Source: Chrysochromulina parva (Eukaryota; Haptophyta; Prymnesiales; Chrysochromulinaceae). From it: DNA of 18,659 nt. The DNA is taken from NCBI GenBank assembly GCA_002887195.1, contig PJAB01000966.1:1-18659 (forward strand), written 5' to 3'. The position numbers were made by a program, and so were the translations under genes. Positions 1-8,476 of this stretch are shown here, in pieces; position 1 is the first letter of the stretch, and each line of letters opens with the position of its first letter. The notes beneath the pieces are model-generated. The model was not told the DNA's origin. It saw nothing but the letters and a program-made list of their open reading frames with translations, and did not search any database.

Positions 1-184
1 CACGAAAAAAACGTACAGCATCCACCGGACTACCCGTCGGGACCATTGGGACTCGAAAAAAGTGGGGGGTTAACATCGATCCTCATATGGACCCGTTCAC
101 GGCGCCGTTGCGGCCCTCCTGTTTGCTCGTCAGCGCTTTCCCCCGCTACGCCGCGTTTCTCAAACCGGCTTTTTTGCTTCCATC
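1..184. other. 5' flank of SMC2, no gene seen
   Basis: No supported gene. The stretch holds A-runs (about 5-10 and 56-60), a G-run (63-68) and a pyrimidine-rich stretch close to the SMC2 start. It presumably contains the SMC2 promoter and 5' untranslated region. I see no clear TATA box or other named element. Long frames on the minus strand here are shadows of SMC2. Confidence 0.5.
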
Positions 185-3100
185 ATGATCCTCGACTTCA
201 TGATCCTCGACGGCTGGAAGACGTACGGCGGTCGCGTCGTCGTCAAGGGCTTTGATCCCGAATTCAATGCGATCGTCGGCAAGAACGGCCACGGCAAGTC
301 CAACATGCTCGATGGAATATGCTTCGTGCTCGGCATCTCCAAGTCGGAGGACATGCGTGCGCCCTCCGCCGACGACCTGATCTACCGGCATGGAGGCGTC
401 ACCAAGGCGACGGTCACGCTCGTCTTCGACAATAGCGATCCGAGCAACGGGCCGCTCGGGTTCGAGGACTGCGCGCAGATCACTGTGTCGCGGCAGGTCA
501 CCAAGGGCGGCCGCAGCCAGCAGTACAAGATCAACGGCTCGACCGTGACGCTGACGCGCGTGATCAACATGTTCCACTCGGTGCAGCTCAACGTGAACAA
601 CCCGAACTTCCTCATCATGCAGGGCCGCATCGCCAAGGTGGTCGACATGAAGCCGCATGAGACTTCGGCCATGATCGCCGAGGCAGCGGGCACCAAGTTT
701 TACGAGAACAAGGAGAGGACCAGCGTGAAGACGATCGCCCAGAAGGACACCAAGCTCATCGAGATCGAGCGCGTGATGACCGAGGACATCCGGCCGCGCA
801 TCAAACGGCTCGAGGAGCAGAAGCAGCAGTACGTTGAGTTCACCAAGCTCGAGCAGAGGGCCGTGGACGCCGAAGAGGTGATGATCGCGCACCAGTTCTG
901 GCTCGCCAGCAAGAAGGCGGAGGAGGTGAAGGAGCAGCGCGCCGTGGACGTGGAAGAGAAGGGCGCGATCGAAGAGCGCAAGAAGGGCGCGGCCAAGGAG
1001 GTCAAGGATCTCGAGACCAAGATCAGGGAGACCCGAGAGCTGCGCACCAAAGACGGCGGCGCACAGATGACGATCGTCAAAGAGGCCGAGAGCGTGGCCA
1101 GCCAGAAGCTCGTCGCAGCGCGCACCGACCACAAGGAGCTGAAGCGACGCGGGGGAGACGACGCAAAGGAACTCAAGGAGGCGCTCAAGGCGATCGAGGA
1201 CCTCAAGAAGAGCCAAGCGCAAGCCGCGGGCGGCTGGGACGAAGTGGCCGCGAACGAGATGGCAGCGAAGGCGAAGGCCGACGAGGCCGAAGCGACCGCG
1301 CAGCGGGCGCAGGCAGCCCTCGACGCTGCGATTGGCCTCGGCGGCAGCGGCGCCGACGCAGGTGGCGCGCAGGATCTTCCCGGCCAGCTCAACGGTGCCA
1401 AGGAGGCTCTACGCAACCTCGCCACCGAGAGCAAGGTGCAAGAGAGTCGCAAGAAGGAGGCGGAGAAGCAGCTCAAAGAGATGGAGGCGCAGCTGGCCAA
1501 GGCGCGCAAGGAGGGCGGCAAGCAGGAGGACCAGCACGCCGCTCTCGCTGCGGAGGTCGCACGTCTCCGCAAAGGGCTCGAAGTGCTCTCGGGGCCAGAG
1601 GCCTCGGCCGAGGCCGAGGCACGCCTCAGCGTGGAGGTGCGGGAGGCGCAGGCGGAGCTGCGGCGGCGCGAGAGCGAGGAGTGTGCGCTCGCAGGCAGCC
1701 TTGCCGCCTCCGACTTCCAGCTACCGAGCGCAGCCTTCGCGGGTCGGGTCCTGGGCACGGTGGCGACCAACCAGCGCGTTCGCGAGGAGCGCCATATGAT
1801 TGCCATCGAGGCGCTCGCTGGCTCCCGGCTCAACCAGGTCATCGTCGATAACGACGAGACGGCCGACCAGCTGCTCCGGCAGGGGCTCCAGCGGCGCGTT
1901 ACATTCATCCCGCAGAATCGCGTGCGGAAGTCGGCGCAGGAGGAGGCGAGTTTGACCAGCCGCGTGCAGCAGGCGCAGGCGCTCGTGGGCGAGGCGCGAG
2001 CGAAGCGCGCGCTCGACCTTCTCGACTACGACCAGGCGGTGCATCCGGCGATGCTGTACGTATTCGGTTCGATGATTGTTTGCTCCGACCGCGATGCGGC
2101 CCGTAAAGTGTGCGACGAGCTCAACCTCAAGACAGTGACGCTCGAGGGCGACCTCTTCGACCCAAGCGGCACGCTCACCGGCGGCTCCCGCAAGCCAAGT
2201 GGTGAGTCGCTCCTCAATCGGCTCGGCCAGCTGCACGCTCTGCGGGAGACAATCGGGGGTCTACGGAAGCAGATCCAGGGCAAGGAGCAACTGCTGCACG
2301 GGCTGTCCAAGGCGGCCGAGCAGTCGCAGCAACAACGGCAGCAGCTCGAGGTGGCGCAGGCGCGGCTCGACGTGCTCGAGCAGACGCGCCAAGCCTCGCC
2401 CATCGGGCGGCTCGAGGAGAGCGCCACGAGGCTGTGCAGGCAACGAGACGAGGCGCTCGAGGCGCTCGCGCGCCTCGCGAACGAGATGCGCACGCGCGAG
2501 CAGGAGCGCGACAGCCTTCAGACGCAGATTGATGACCTCGCTGGCAACCGCGACAAGGTGGTGGCCGAGCGCAAGGCGGCGGCGGCCGCAGCTAAGAAGG
2601 CGGCGCAGGCGGCGCACAAGGCCTATGCCAAGGTGAACGAGACTGCCCAAAGCGCCAGGGCGCAGCTCGAGGCCGCCGAGGCCGACATGGCAGCGGCCGT
2701 GCGACGGCTCGACGAAGCAAAGGAGCAGCAAGCCGCCACGAGTGGCGCCATCATCGAGGCAGCGGCCGCCGAGGCCGAGCGATTCGCCGAGTACGAGGCG
2801 GCAAGAGCAGAGCTCGACAGCTGCCAAAAGGCGCTTGGCACGTACGACACGCGCGTCCAGGAGCTCGAGAGCCGCATTCGCGAGCTCGCTGAGCAGCGCG
2901 AGAAGGACGAGGCAGAGCTGATCGCGATCGCCCATCGCGTCGACAAGTTGGGCCGCGAGCAGAAGGAGGCGGAAAAGGAGGCGAAGGAGCTCAAGGCGAA
3001 GCACTCCTTCATCGGCGAGCACGAGAAGCACTTTGGCGATGCGGGCGGCAAGTACGACTTCAGCAAGGTGAAGACGATGCAGAAAGACCGCGAGCGCCTG

Positions 3101-3862
3101 CAGGCGCAGCTAAAGAAGGACGCTGAGCAGATCAACAAGAAGGTGCTCGCCATGTACGAGAAAGCGCAGGAGGAGTACGCTGACCTCGTGGCTAAGCGCG
3201 AGCAGGTGCAAAAGGACAAGGAGTCGCTCCAGGGCACCATCGATCATTTGGCGCAGATGAAGAAGGAACAGGTGCAGCGCACGTACGAGCAGGTGAACGA
3301 GGATTTCAAGGCCATCTTCCACACACTCATGCCAAGCGCGCACGCGAAGCTTGCGACCATCGAGGGCCTCACGGTCGAGGAGGGCCTGCAGATCCAGGCC
3401 GGCTTCGGCGGTGTGTGGAAGAAGGGTCTGACCGAACTCTCGGGCGGCCAGAAGACGCTCGTCGCGCTCTCGCTCGTGCTCGCACTCCTCAAGGTGAAGC
3501 CGGCGCCGCTATACATTCTCGACGAAGTTGATGCGGCGCTCGACGGCTCGAACACGCAAAACGTTGGCAAGATGATCAAGCAGCACTTCAGCCAGGCCCA
3601 GTTCCTCATCGTGTCGCACAAGAATGGCATGTTCGACAACGCCAACGTTGTCTTCAGGGTGGAGCTCGACGAGATCACGTGCAAGTCGTCCGTCCTCCGC
3701 AAGATGCCGGTCCTCGGTCTTCCAGAGGTTTCAGCTGCTACCGAGCCACCCCGACGGACCGCTGGAGCCGCTGCGACGGGCGTTGCTTCGCGCGCCCCGG
3801 GCGCCAAGAAGATGGCTACCAGCGCCGCCAGCGGGCGTGCAGTGCTGGGCGTGAAGAATTGA
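185..3862 (+). CDS. SMC2: Condensin subunit SMC2 (chromosome segregation ATPase)
   Basis: SMC2 pairs with SMC4 to form the ATPase core of condensin, which compacts chromosomes in mitosis. The protein is 1225 residues, close to the roughly 1200 usual for the family, and has the full SMC layout. The N-terminal head has a Walker A motif GKNGHGKSN at residues 32-40. The first coiled coil runs about 175-505 and the hinge about 511-670, ending in TLTGGSRKPSG. The second coiled coil runs about 675-1030. The C-terminal head has the signature LSGGQK from 1085 and Walker B YILDEVDAALD with D1113 and E1114. NVNNPNFLIMQGRI and MKPHETSAMIAEAAGTKFYE are SMC2-type head sequences. The start at 185 puts the first glycine (residue 10) in the same place as in other SMC2 proteins, although MILD is repeated at residue 6. 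There is no intron. Oddities are His instead of the usual Ser in Walker A (residue 36) and a basic, Ala/Ser-rich tail of about 50 residues after the head, possibly nuclear-targeting or regulated by modification. Confidence 0.96.
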   Translation: MILDFMILDGWKTYGGRVVVKGFDPEFNAIVGKNGHGKSNMLDGICFVLGISKSEDMRAPSADDLIYRHGGVTKATVTLVFDNSDPSNGPLGFEDCAQITVSRQVTKGGRSQQYKINGSTVTLTRVINMFHSVQLNVNNPNFLIMQGRIAKVVDMKPHETSAMIAEAAGTKFYENKERTSVKTIAQKDTKLIEIERVMTEDIRPRIKRLEEQKQQYVEFTKLEQRAVDAEEVMIAHQFWLASKKAEEVKEQRAVDVEEKGAIEERKKGAAKEVKDLETKIRETRELRTKDGGAQMTIVKEAESVASQKLVAARTDHKELKRRGGDDAKELKEALKAIEDLKKSQAQAAGGWDEVAANEMAAKAKADEAEATAQRAQAALDAAIGLGGSGADAGGAQDLPGQLNGAKEALRNLATESKVQESRKKEAEKQLKEMEAQLAKARKEGGKQEDQHAALAAEVARLRKGLEVLSGPEASAEAEARLSVEVREAQAELRRRESEECALAGSLAASDFQLPSAAFAGRVLGTVATNQRVREERHMIAIEALAGSRLNQVIVDNDETADQLLRQGLQRRVTFIPQNRVRKSAQEEASLTSRVQQAQALVGEARAKRALDLLDYDQAVHPAMLYVFGSMIVCSDRDAARKVCDELNLKTVTLEGDLFDPSGTLTGGSRKPSGESLLNRLGQLHALRETIGGLRKQIQGKEQLLHGLSKAAEQSQQQRQQLEVAQARLDVLEQTRQASPIGRLEESATRLCRQRDEALEALARLANEMRTREQERDSLQTQIDDLAGNRDKVVAERKAAAAAAKKAAQAAHKAYAKVNETAQSARAQLEAAEADMAAAVRRLDEAKEQQAATSGAIIEAAAAEAERFAEYEAARAELDSCQKALGTYDTRVQELESRIRELAEQREKDEAELIAIAHRVDKLGREQKEAEKEAKELKAKHSFIGEHEKHFGDAGGKYDFSKVKTMQKDRERLQAQLKKDAEQINKKVLAMYEKAQEEYADLVAKREQVQKDKESLQGTIDHLAQMKKEQVQRTYEQVNEDFKAIFHTLMPSAHAKLATIEGLTVEEGLQIQAGFGGVWKKGLTELSGGQKTLVALSLVLALLKVKPAPLYILDEVDAALDGSNTQNVGKMIKQHFSQAQFLIVSHKNGMFDNANVVFRVELDEITCKSSVLRKMPVLGLPEVSAATEPPRRTAGAAATGVASRAPGAKKMATSAASGRAVLGVKN

Positions 3863-4561
3863 GTGCGATGAGAAGGTTGGTCGGGACGCCTAGCATGCTC
3901 TGTACACGTCGCCAACTTGGCGGCCGGCCTGACTGACCCTGACACGAGTCGCTGCGCCACCCACTTGCAGCCTGGGGAAGTCCAGAAGCCAGCCCGCGGA
4001 GGCGAAACGCGCTCTCTCACAAACATGCCTGCTATCGAGAAGATGGACGAGATTGACGACGCAGACCTTACCCAAAGCTCTGGCGCCCTCCATGCTGAAA
4101 CCCTCGCGCCAGGCGAGCGTTGCCATCCGTGATTGCGCCATGCGGCGAGTCGACGCCACGACGGCAGCGGGCAGGGAGTTAAGCAGGGAGTCCGGCCTTC
4201 CGCGCAATCGAGACGTGTGCACTTGTCCTCGTTCTATGCGAGGTATGAGTACCGTCGCTCGATGCACGATGGATCTCTCCAGCTCGCAGCTGCCGACGGA
4301 GCGTACGTGGGCTGTTGGCTTGCTGCGTTAGGTACTTGTATGGACACCGCTGCGCCGCGCGCTCGCCCGGTCCCCTGTTTCAAGATTGCGCTCAGGCAAT
4401 TCTCAGGTCGAGATCGCCGGCGCGTTGGGTGGCTTTTGTCTATTGCTGTTTTCCGGTTTTACGCACAGGATTCCAAATTTAGGGTCTCACCTTTTCGCCT
4501 AATTTTCTATTTTGGTGGCTTGCCCTTGCGGTTCGACGCACGCTGAAAGACGGCCGCGAAA
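3863..4561. other. Spacer between SMC2 and the K+ channel gene
   Basis: This is about 700 bp between two plus-strand genes and should hold the SMC2 3' end and the channel promoter. Several short frames cross it, but none resembles a known protein and most begin at non-ATG codons. A 35-codon ATG frame at 4025-4132 (MPAIEKMDEIDDADL at its start) has an acceptable eukaryotic start context. It could be an upstream ORF or chance. The last 120 bp before the channel ATG are clearly T-rich (about 4440-4525) against a GC-rich background, as expected of a promoter or 5' leader. No AATAAA signal was seen just after SMC2. Confidence 0.5.
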
Positions 4562-6169
4562 ATGTCTCGCCAGGCAGCACAAAGCGATCGGAGGACTGGC
4601 CGGACTCCGTCGCCTCAGCATCGGCTGCCCCGTCCGCAGATGTTGCCGCCGCCGAGAACTGGACTGGAGACCGCCACTACAAGCAGTCCATTGATAGAAG
4701 ACGCCGAACCGGAGTCGTCCGGAGGGGATGGCGCACCGGCCTCGGCTCCCGCCGCCACAGATGGCGGGACGGAAGTATTTGGCGTGAAAGCCAAGTCGAT
4801 CTGGTCGACCATGGAAGTCGGTACCTCTAGCAACGACAACCATGTCCTCGAAGATTACCTCGCTATGTGCTATGATCCGATCTATGAGTTTGTCATGCAC
4901 CAACTGCTGGGTGATGGTGCCGTGCAAGTGGCAGTGCGCACGCTCGCGCTCTACATTCTGGCCGGTATGCTTGCATACAAGCTGTTTGAGCGCTGGGAAT
5001 TCTTTGATTGCCTTTATTTCATCGTTGTCACTTTGACCACTGTCGGATATGGAGATCTCGTTCCCACGACCACACTCGGCAAGCTCTTTACCCCCTTCTA
5101 CTGTGTCCTGGGCATCACTCTCGTGCTTAGGGCGCTCTCGCCAGTTCTGGAAGTCTTGCGTGGCCCATGGCGCGACCAGTTGCTTGGCTATTTCGGTTGG
5201 CGAGAGGCTTCGTTCGACGAATCAGAGAAGCTTCCTGACACCGAGAACGTTGACAACGACGGGATCGTCAACATCACGATCAACAAAAGCGACGTCCATG
5301 AAGCGGCCATCCTTCGACGAGAGATGGAGACCGCGTTGAAGAACAATCGGCGGCGCGTCGCCTTAGCCATGGTAACCCCAGGCGTGATCATTCTGATTGG
5401 CGCGGCGATCCACTTTTTTGCGATCCGCGTGCCCTCCGAGACTTCCTTCCTTGGTATAGTGGACATTGTTGGCGTGGTCGACTCCTTCTATTGGGCTGTT
5501 GTTACGGCGAGTACGCTCGGATACGGCGACATCGTGGCCAAGGGCCACTTTGCTCGCGTTCTCGTCATGATCTACATTCCCATTTCCGTGCTTGCTTTGG
5601 CCGACGCGATCGCGGACGTGCAGATGGTTGCCATTCGCAAAAAGATCCGAGAAACTGACTATGGGAGGATAGCCGACGAATGCTTACTGCGTGATGCGGT
5701 GCGCAACACGTTGCGTGGGGGCACAAATTACGAGCCCGCACTGAGCGAGTCCGAATTTTTGATCGACCAGTTGCTTGCCAACGGCCTTGTGGATCCTGAT
5801 GCTGTGGAAACGATCAAAGGCCATTTCAGACGACTGACTCGCCATGGGGACTTTGCGAGTGATGAGCAGCGCATGTTAACGCCAAAGCTGGTTTATCTAG
5901 AGATCAAGGAGCGTGCTCGGACGGGCGCGGCACTCTCGGTAGCCTCCGAGCACTGCGATCTCGTGTGGCGCTCTATGAAAAGTCGCACGAAATTCTCACA
6001 TCGATCAGGAACACCAACTGATAGAGAGTTTCGGTGGAAGAGCTTCGAAGCCTGGCGGGATGGAAGCTGGCATGCTAGAGTCTTGGCGATGGAAACGGTG
6101 ATCAAGGAGATGGATGAAGCACCGAAGGGATACAATCGGACGAAACGGGTGGGCTCCCGAGGGATTTAA
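4562..6169 (+). CDS. Two-pore-domain potassium channel (TPK/KCO-like)
   Basis: Membrane channel that would pass K+ as a dimer, each chain giving two pore loops. The 535-residue protein has a Ser/Pro-rich cytosolic N-terminus (1-110). TM1 lies about 122-141, followed by pore helix and first selectivity filter TVGYGD (160-165), then TM2 about 172-192. A cytosolic linker precedes TM3 (about 267-289), the second filter TLGYGD (318-323) and TM4 (about 333-353). A long C-terminal tail of about 180 residues follows. Two GYGD filters in one chain match plant-type TPK channels rather than animal K2P channels, which usually carry GFGD or similar in the second pore. The V-to-L change in filter 2 is unusual. 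I see no EF-hand pair in the tail, which many vacuolar plant TPKs have; a weak Asp-rich stretch lies in the TM2-TM3 linker (residues about 228-240). There is no signal peptide. The ATG at 4562 sits in a good context (AAAATGTC). Which membrane it occupies cannot be told from sequence. Confidence 0.9.
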   Translation: MSRQAAQSDRRTGRTPSPQHRLPRPQMLPPPRTGLETATTSSPLIEDAEPESSGGDGAPASAPAATDGGTEVFGVKAKSIWSTMEVGTSSNDNHVLEDYLAMCYDPIYEFVMHQLLGDGAVQVAVRTLALYILAGMLAYKLFERWEFFDCLYFIVVTLTTVGYGDLVPTTTLGKLFTPFYCVLGITLVLRALSPVLEVLRGPWRDQLLGYFGWREASFDESEKLPDTENVDNDGIVNITINKSDVHEAAILRREMETALKNNRRRVALAMVTPGVIILIGAAIHFFAIRVPSETSFLGIVDIVGVVDSFYWAVVTASTLGYGDIVAKGHFARVLVMIYIPISVLALADAIADVQMVAIRKKIRETDYGRIADECLLRDAVRNTLRGGTNYEPALSESEFLIDQLLANGLVDPDAVETIKGHFRRLTRHGDFASDEQRMLTPKLVYLEIKERARTGAALSVASEHCDLVWRSMKSRTKFSHRSGTPTDREFRWKSFEAWRDGSWHARVLAMETVIKEMDEAPKGYNRTKRVGSRGI

Positions 6170-6841
6170 GCTGCCGCGATGTCTGATGAGCTGTGGCGCG
6201 TTTTGAGGCGCCAGCATAGCGCCAGCAACGGAGTCCATAGGATGCAGGAACGGAGGCGCCGCCCACACATGCGCCCCGAAGGTGCGTCAATACTGTCCCT
6301 GACGCGAGATGCGAGATCCGAGAAATCCCGTTGACGGTTACCTCTAAGACTGACAGTACACTGTACAGCACGTCTAAGACACGTCGAGCCGGGCCCACTG
6401 GCACTGCCCACACGACTCACGAGCGGACAATTGCTCACTCGTCACTCGTCGACCGGCCGTTCGCGGCTTTCCGCTTACCGCGCTTTACACGTGCGATCGT
6501 GCCGCGCGGGTGGCGGAGCCGCGGCGGCGCGGCGCCGCGGGGCCCCCGCCCCCGCGCCCCGGGCCGGCGCCCACGGGCGGGTAACGGGCGGGACGCACAC
6601 CGGGCACAGTCCTTTCGATTTGATTCCCACTTCGACTGCAGTATAACAGAACCTCAGACGAAGAAATCCGGAAACCGAAATACGCTCTCCGATGACGCCG
6701 CCTCGTTCTCCGCAAACGAAAGGGTTCGGTGGGCCGCGGGTTCGTGTCAACGGCCCTCCACAGTACCACAGACCACATCGACAGTGCCACACAGCAACGG
6801 CCATGCCGCGGAACGCAAACGAATGCCGTCCTCCACAGTTG
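6170..6841. other. Convergent intergenic spacer with an extreme GC block
   Basis: This 672 bp stretch lies between the 3' ends of the K+ channel gene (+) and the PRPP-synthetase-like gene (-). No coding frame in it resembles a protein. Its centre, about 6495-6600, is almost pure G and C. It includes an inverted repeat CCGCGGCG/CGCCGCGG (6519-6526 and 6533-6540, 6-base loop). The flanks are of ordinary composition, with an ACAGT..ACTGT inverted repeat near 6354-6365. A role in 3'-end formation of either gene is possible but unproven. Confidence 0.6.
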
Positions 6842-8194
6842 TCAAAAAATCACCTGCGCGCCGGAGAGCTCAGATGCAGTCGTTTGCGACTCGGCCTGCG
6901 ACGCGGTGTCAGAGTCTTCCAGATTCATCTCGCGCGTGCGCTCGCTCATGTACTCGCTCGTGCGTGAGTAGCTAGGGCTAGCAGCAGCACTTCTGCCGCT
7001 GTGCAAGGCATTCATGGGCACCATGGGGTCGATATCGGGCAGCGGCAGGCCCGCGTGCTCGCAGACGTAGTGTGCGAGCATCGGAGCTACGGACAGTACA
7101 GCCATCTTGCGTCGCAGCTTGTGATCCGCAGGTAGCTTGGAGGTGACGGTCGAGACACTGTTGGTAACCACGAGAAGGTCGATCGGCGCCTTGGCAAGCC
7201 GTTCGGCCGCGTCCGACGAGAGCAGGCCATGCGTCGCAAATGCAAACACTCGCGCCGCGCCTCGTGCCATCAGCTCTCGAGCAGAGCGAGCAAACGTGTT
7301 GCCCGAGTCGATGATGTCATCCACGAGCACAGCGTCGCGCCCCGCCACGTCGCCCGTGAGCTCGAATTCCTTGACGCCACGCCGCTCGACGGTCAACAGC
7401 ATCGCCACCGACGGCGCACATGACCAGACGCGGCCCGCACTCGTGTGTGACGGCGGGGTGACGCTTCCCCAACAAGTAGCGGCGGCGGTACCGGTGTCCG
7501 TCTCGGTCCCTAGCCCTGCGCCGCACGCATCGGGAACAGAGGCTCCGCCGGGGCTACCAATTGGCGGGCTCGCTGTACGTTTGGCAGGTTCGCTGTACAT
7601 GCCCAACTCACTTTGATACTGGATGAGAGCTTCCAAGAATTCCATGGCTAATGCGACAGTCGATGCATGCGGCGCAACCACCACAGGCGAGCGGAGGCCG
7701 TAGCGCACGAGGAAGCGCGCAGCGACGGGCGTGAACTTTGCATTGTGGAACGCACAGCGCGGCGAGTAGAAACCAGCAGACAGCGGGGAATGCACGTCGA
7801 CCGTCACGACCGCGTCGACGCATGCCTCCTCGAGGATGGCGGCGACATCCGCTGCTGAGACGGGCACGCGTGATTTGGCCTTTTTGGTCTGGCGCCCGTA
7901 GGCCAGATACGGAATGATGGCGTGCACCCGCGCGGCGGATGCGCGTTTGCACGCGCTGAGGATGAGTGCGAGCTCAATCAGATGGTCGTTGACGGGATCC
8001 CCCGTGGCTTGCACGACAAACACATGTCGTCCTCGGACGTTGCTGCCCAGTTGGATTTGACACTCACCACTTACGGAGGAGCTCGCGCTGATCGAGGAGG
8101 AGGAGGGCAGCCCGATAACGCCAGCGAGCTCCTCTGCCAAGCGCTCGCTGCCCGAGCCGCTCAAAATCACCACCGCCTCTGGAGCCCAGATCAT
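6842..8194 (-). CDS. Ribose-phosphate pyrophosphokinase (PRPP synthetase)-like protein, divergent
   Basis: PRPP synthetase makes phosphoribosyl pyrophosphate from ribose 5-phosphate and ATP for nucleotide, His and Trp synthesis. The 450-residue protein follows the family along its length: NVRGRHVFVVQATGDPVNDH (52-71), KRASAARVHAIIPYLAYGRQ (83-102, with ATP-contacting R101 and Q102), VTVDVHS with H135, and the PRPP-binding motif VLVDDIIDSGNT (289-300). It is longer than the usual 310-320 residues. An insert of about 65 residues lies at 190-258, and a Ser-rich tail of about 60 ends the protein. Two conserved sites have changed. The SPDAGGAKR ribose-phosphate loop reads APHASTVAL (174-182), losing the Asp. 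The flexible catalytic loop normally reading HKER is TVER (268-271), losing the Lys. This suggests weak or no catalysis, as in the PRPS-associated regulatory subunits, but activity cannot be excluded. The ATG at 8194 lies inside a 30 bp tandem duplication. The gene is divergent from the lipoyl gene. Confidence 0.85.
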   Translation of the reverse strand: MIWAPEAVVILSGSGSERLAEELAGVIGLPSSSSISASSSVSGECQIQLGSNVRGRHVFVVQATGDPVNDHLIELALILSACKRASAARVHAIIPYLAYGRQTKKAKSRVPVSAADVAAILEEACVDAVVTVDVHSPLSAGFYSPRCAFHNAKFTPVAARFLVRYGLRSPVVVAPHASTVALAMEFLEALIQYQSELGMYSEPAKRTASPPIGSPGGASVPDACGAGLGTETDTGTAAATCWGSVTPPSHTSAGRVWSCAPSVAMLLTVERRGVKEFELTGDVAGRDAVLVDDIIDSGNTFARSARELMARGAARVFAFATHGLLSSDAAERLAKAPIDLLVVTNSVSTVTSKLPADHKLRRKMAVLSVAPMLAHYVCEHAGLPLPDIDPMVPMNALHSGRSAAASPSYSRTSEYMSERTREMNLEDSDTASQAESQTTASELSGAQVIF

Positions 8195-8250
8195 GCTCGC
8201 ACGAAGCTAATGTCTATGAATGATGCTCGCACGAAGCTGATGTCTATGAA
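8191..8250. repeat. 30 bp tandem duplication at the PRPP-synthetase-like start codon
   Basis: The segments 8191-8220 and 8221-8250 are the same 30 bases apart from two changes (8192/8222 C to G and 8209/8239 A to G). The core is ATGCTCGCACGAAGCT on the plus strand. The minus-strand start codon (8192-8194) is in the gene-proximal copy. The matching triplet in the other copy is changed, so only one copy offers an ATG in that register. Confidence 0.9.
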
Positions 8251-8476
8251 CATGAAATCAAACAGTCCCTCCGATTGTTTTCCACTTTTCCTAGAAAGTC
8301 AAGTCAAGTCGAGTCAACTTCGGTAGCCACCGGGGGGAGCCGAGGAGTCAGTCCCATGGCACGGTTAATAGACATGTGGCAACGGTGCAGATTTCGGTAG
8401 GATACGTACTGTTCGGGATTTCGTTGCAGGATTTCGTCATGTTCGCCGTCGCGAAACTTCACTTCACGCTCTTCAC
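8195..8476. promoter_or_regulatory. Divergent promoter region with tandem AAGTC pentamers
   Basis: These 282 bp separate two divergent start codons, so they must hold both promoters. At 8296-8315 lie four direct pentamers, AAGTCAAGTCAAGTCGAGTC, followed by AACTT. The same pentamer cluster recurs in the only other divergent spacer of the window (15929-16197). That it is a factor-binding site is inference; the repeat itself is plain in the sequence. Confidence 0.5.

Noticed and set aside
146..1222. Long minus-strand frame of 358 codons opposite SMC2
   Set aside because: Its Leu/His/Arg-rich translation mirrors SMC2 coding DNA; the plus frame is an unmistakable SMC2.
4053..4546. Small plus-strand frames between SMC2 and the channel
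   Set aside because: Mostly non-ATG starts, no similarity and no codon pattern unlike chance; only the 35-codon frame at 4025 is mentioned, as a possible upstream ORF.
5221..5300. Possible EF-hand in the TM2-TM3 linker of the K+ channel
   Set aside because: The VDNDG stretch fits part of a calcium loop, but position 1 is Asn and the final Glu is missing, and there is no paired hand.
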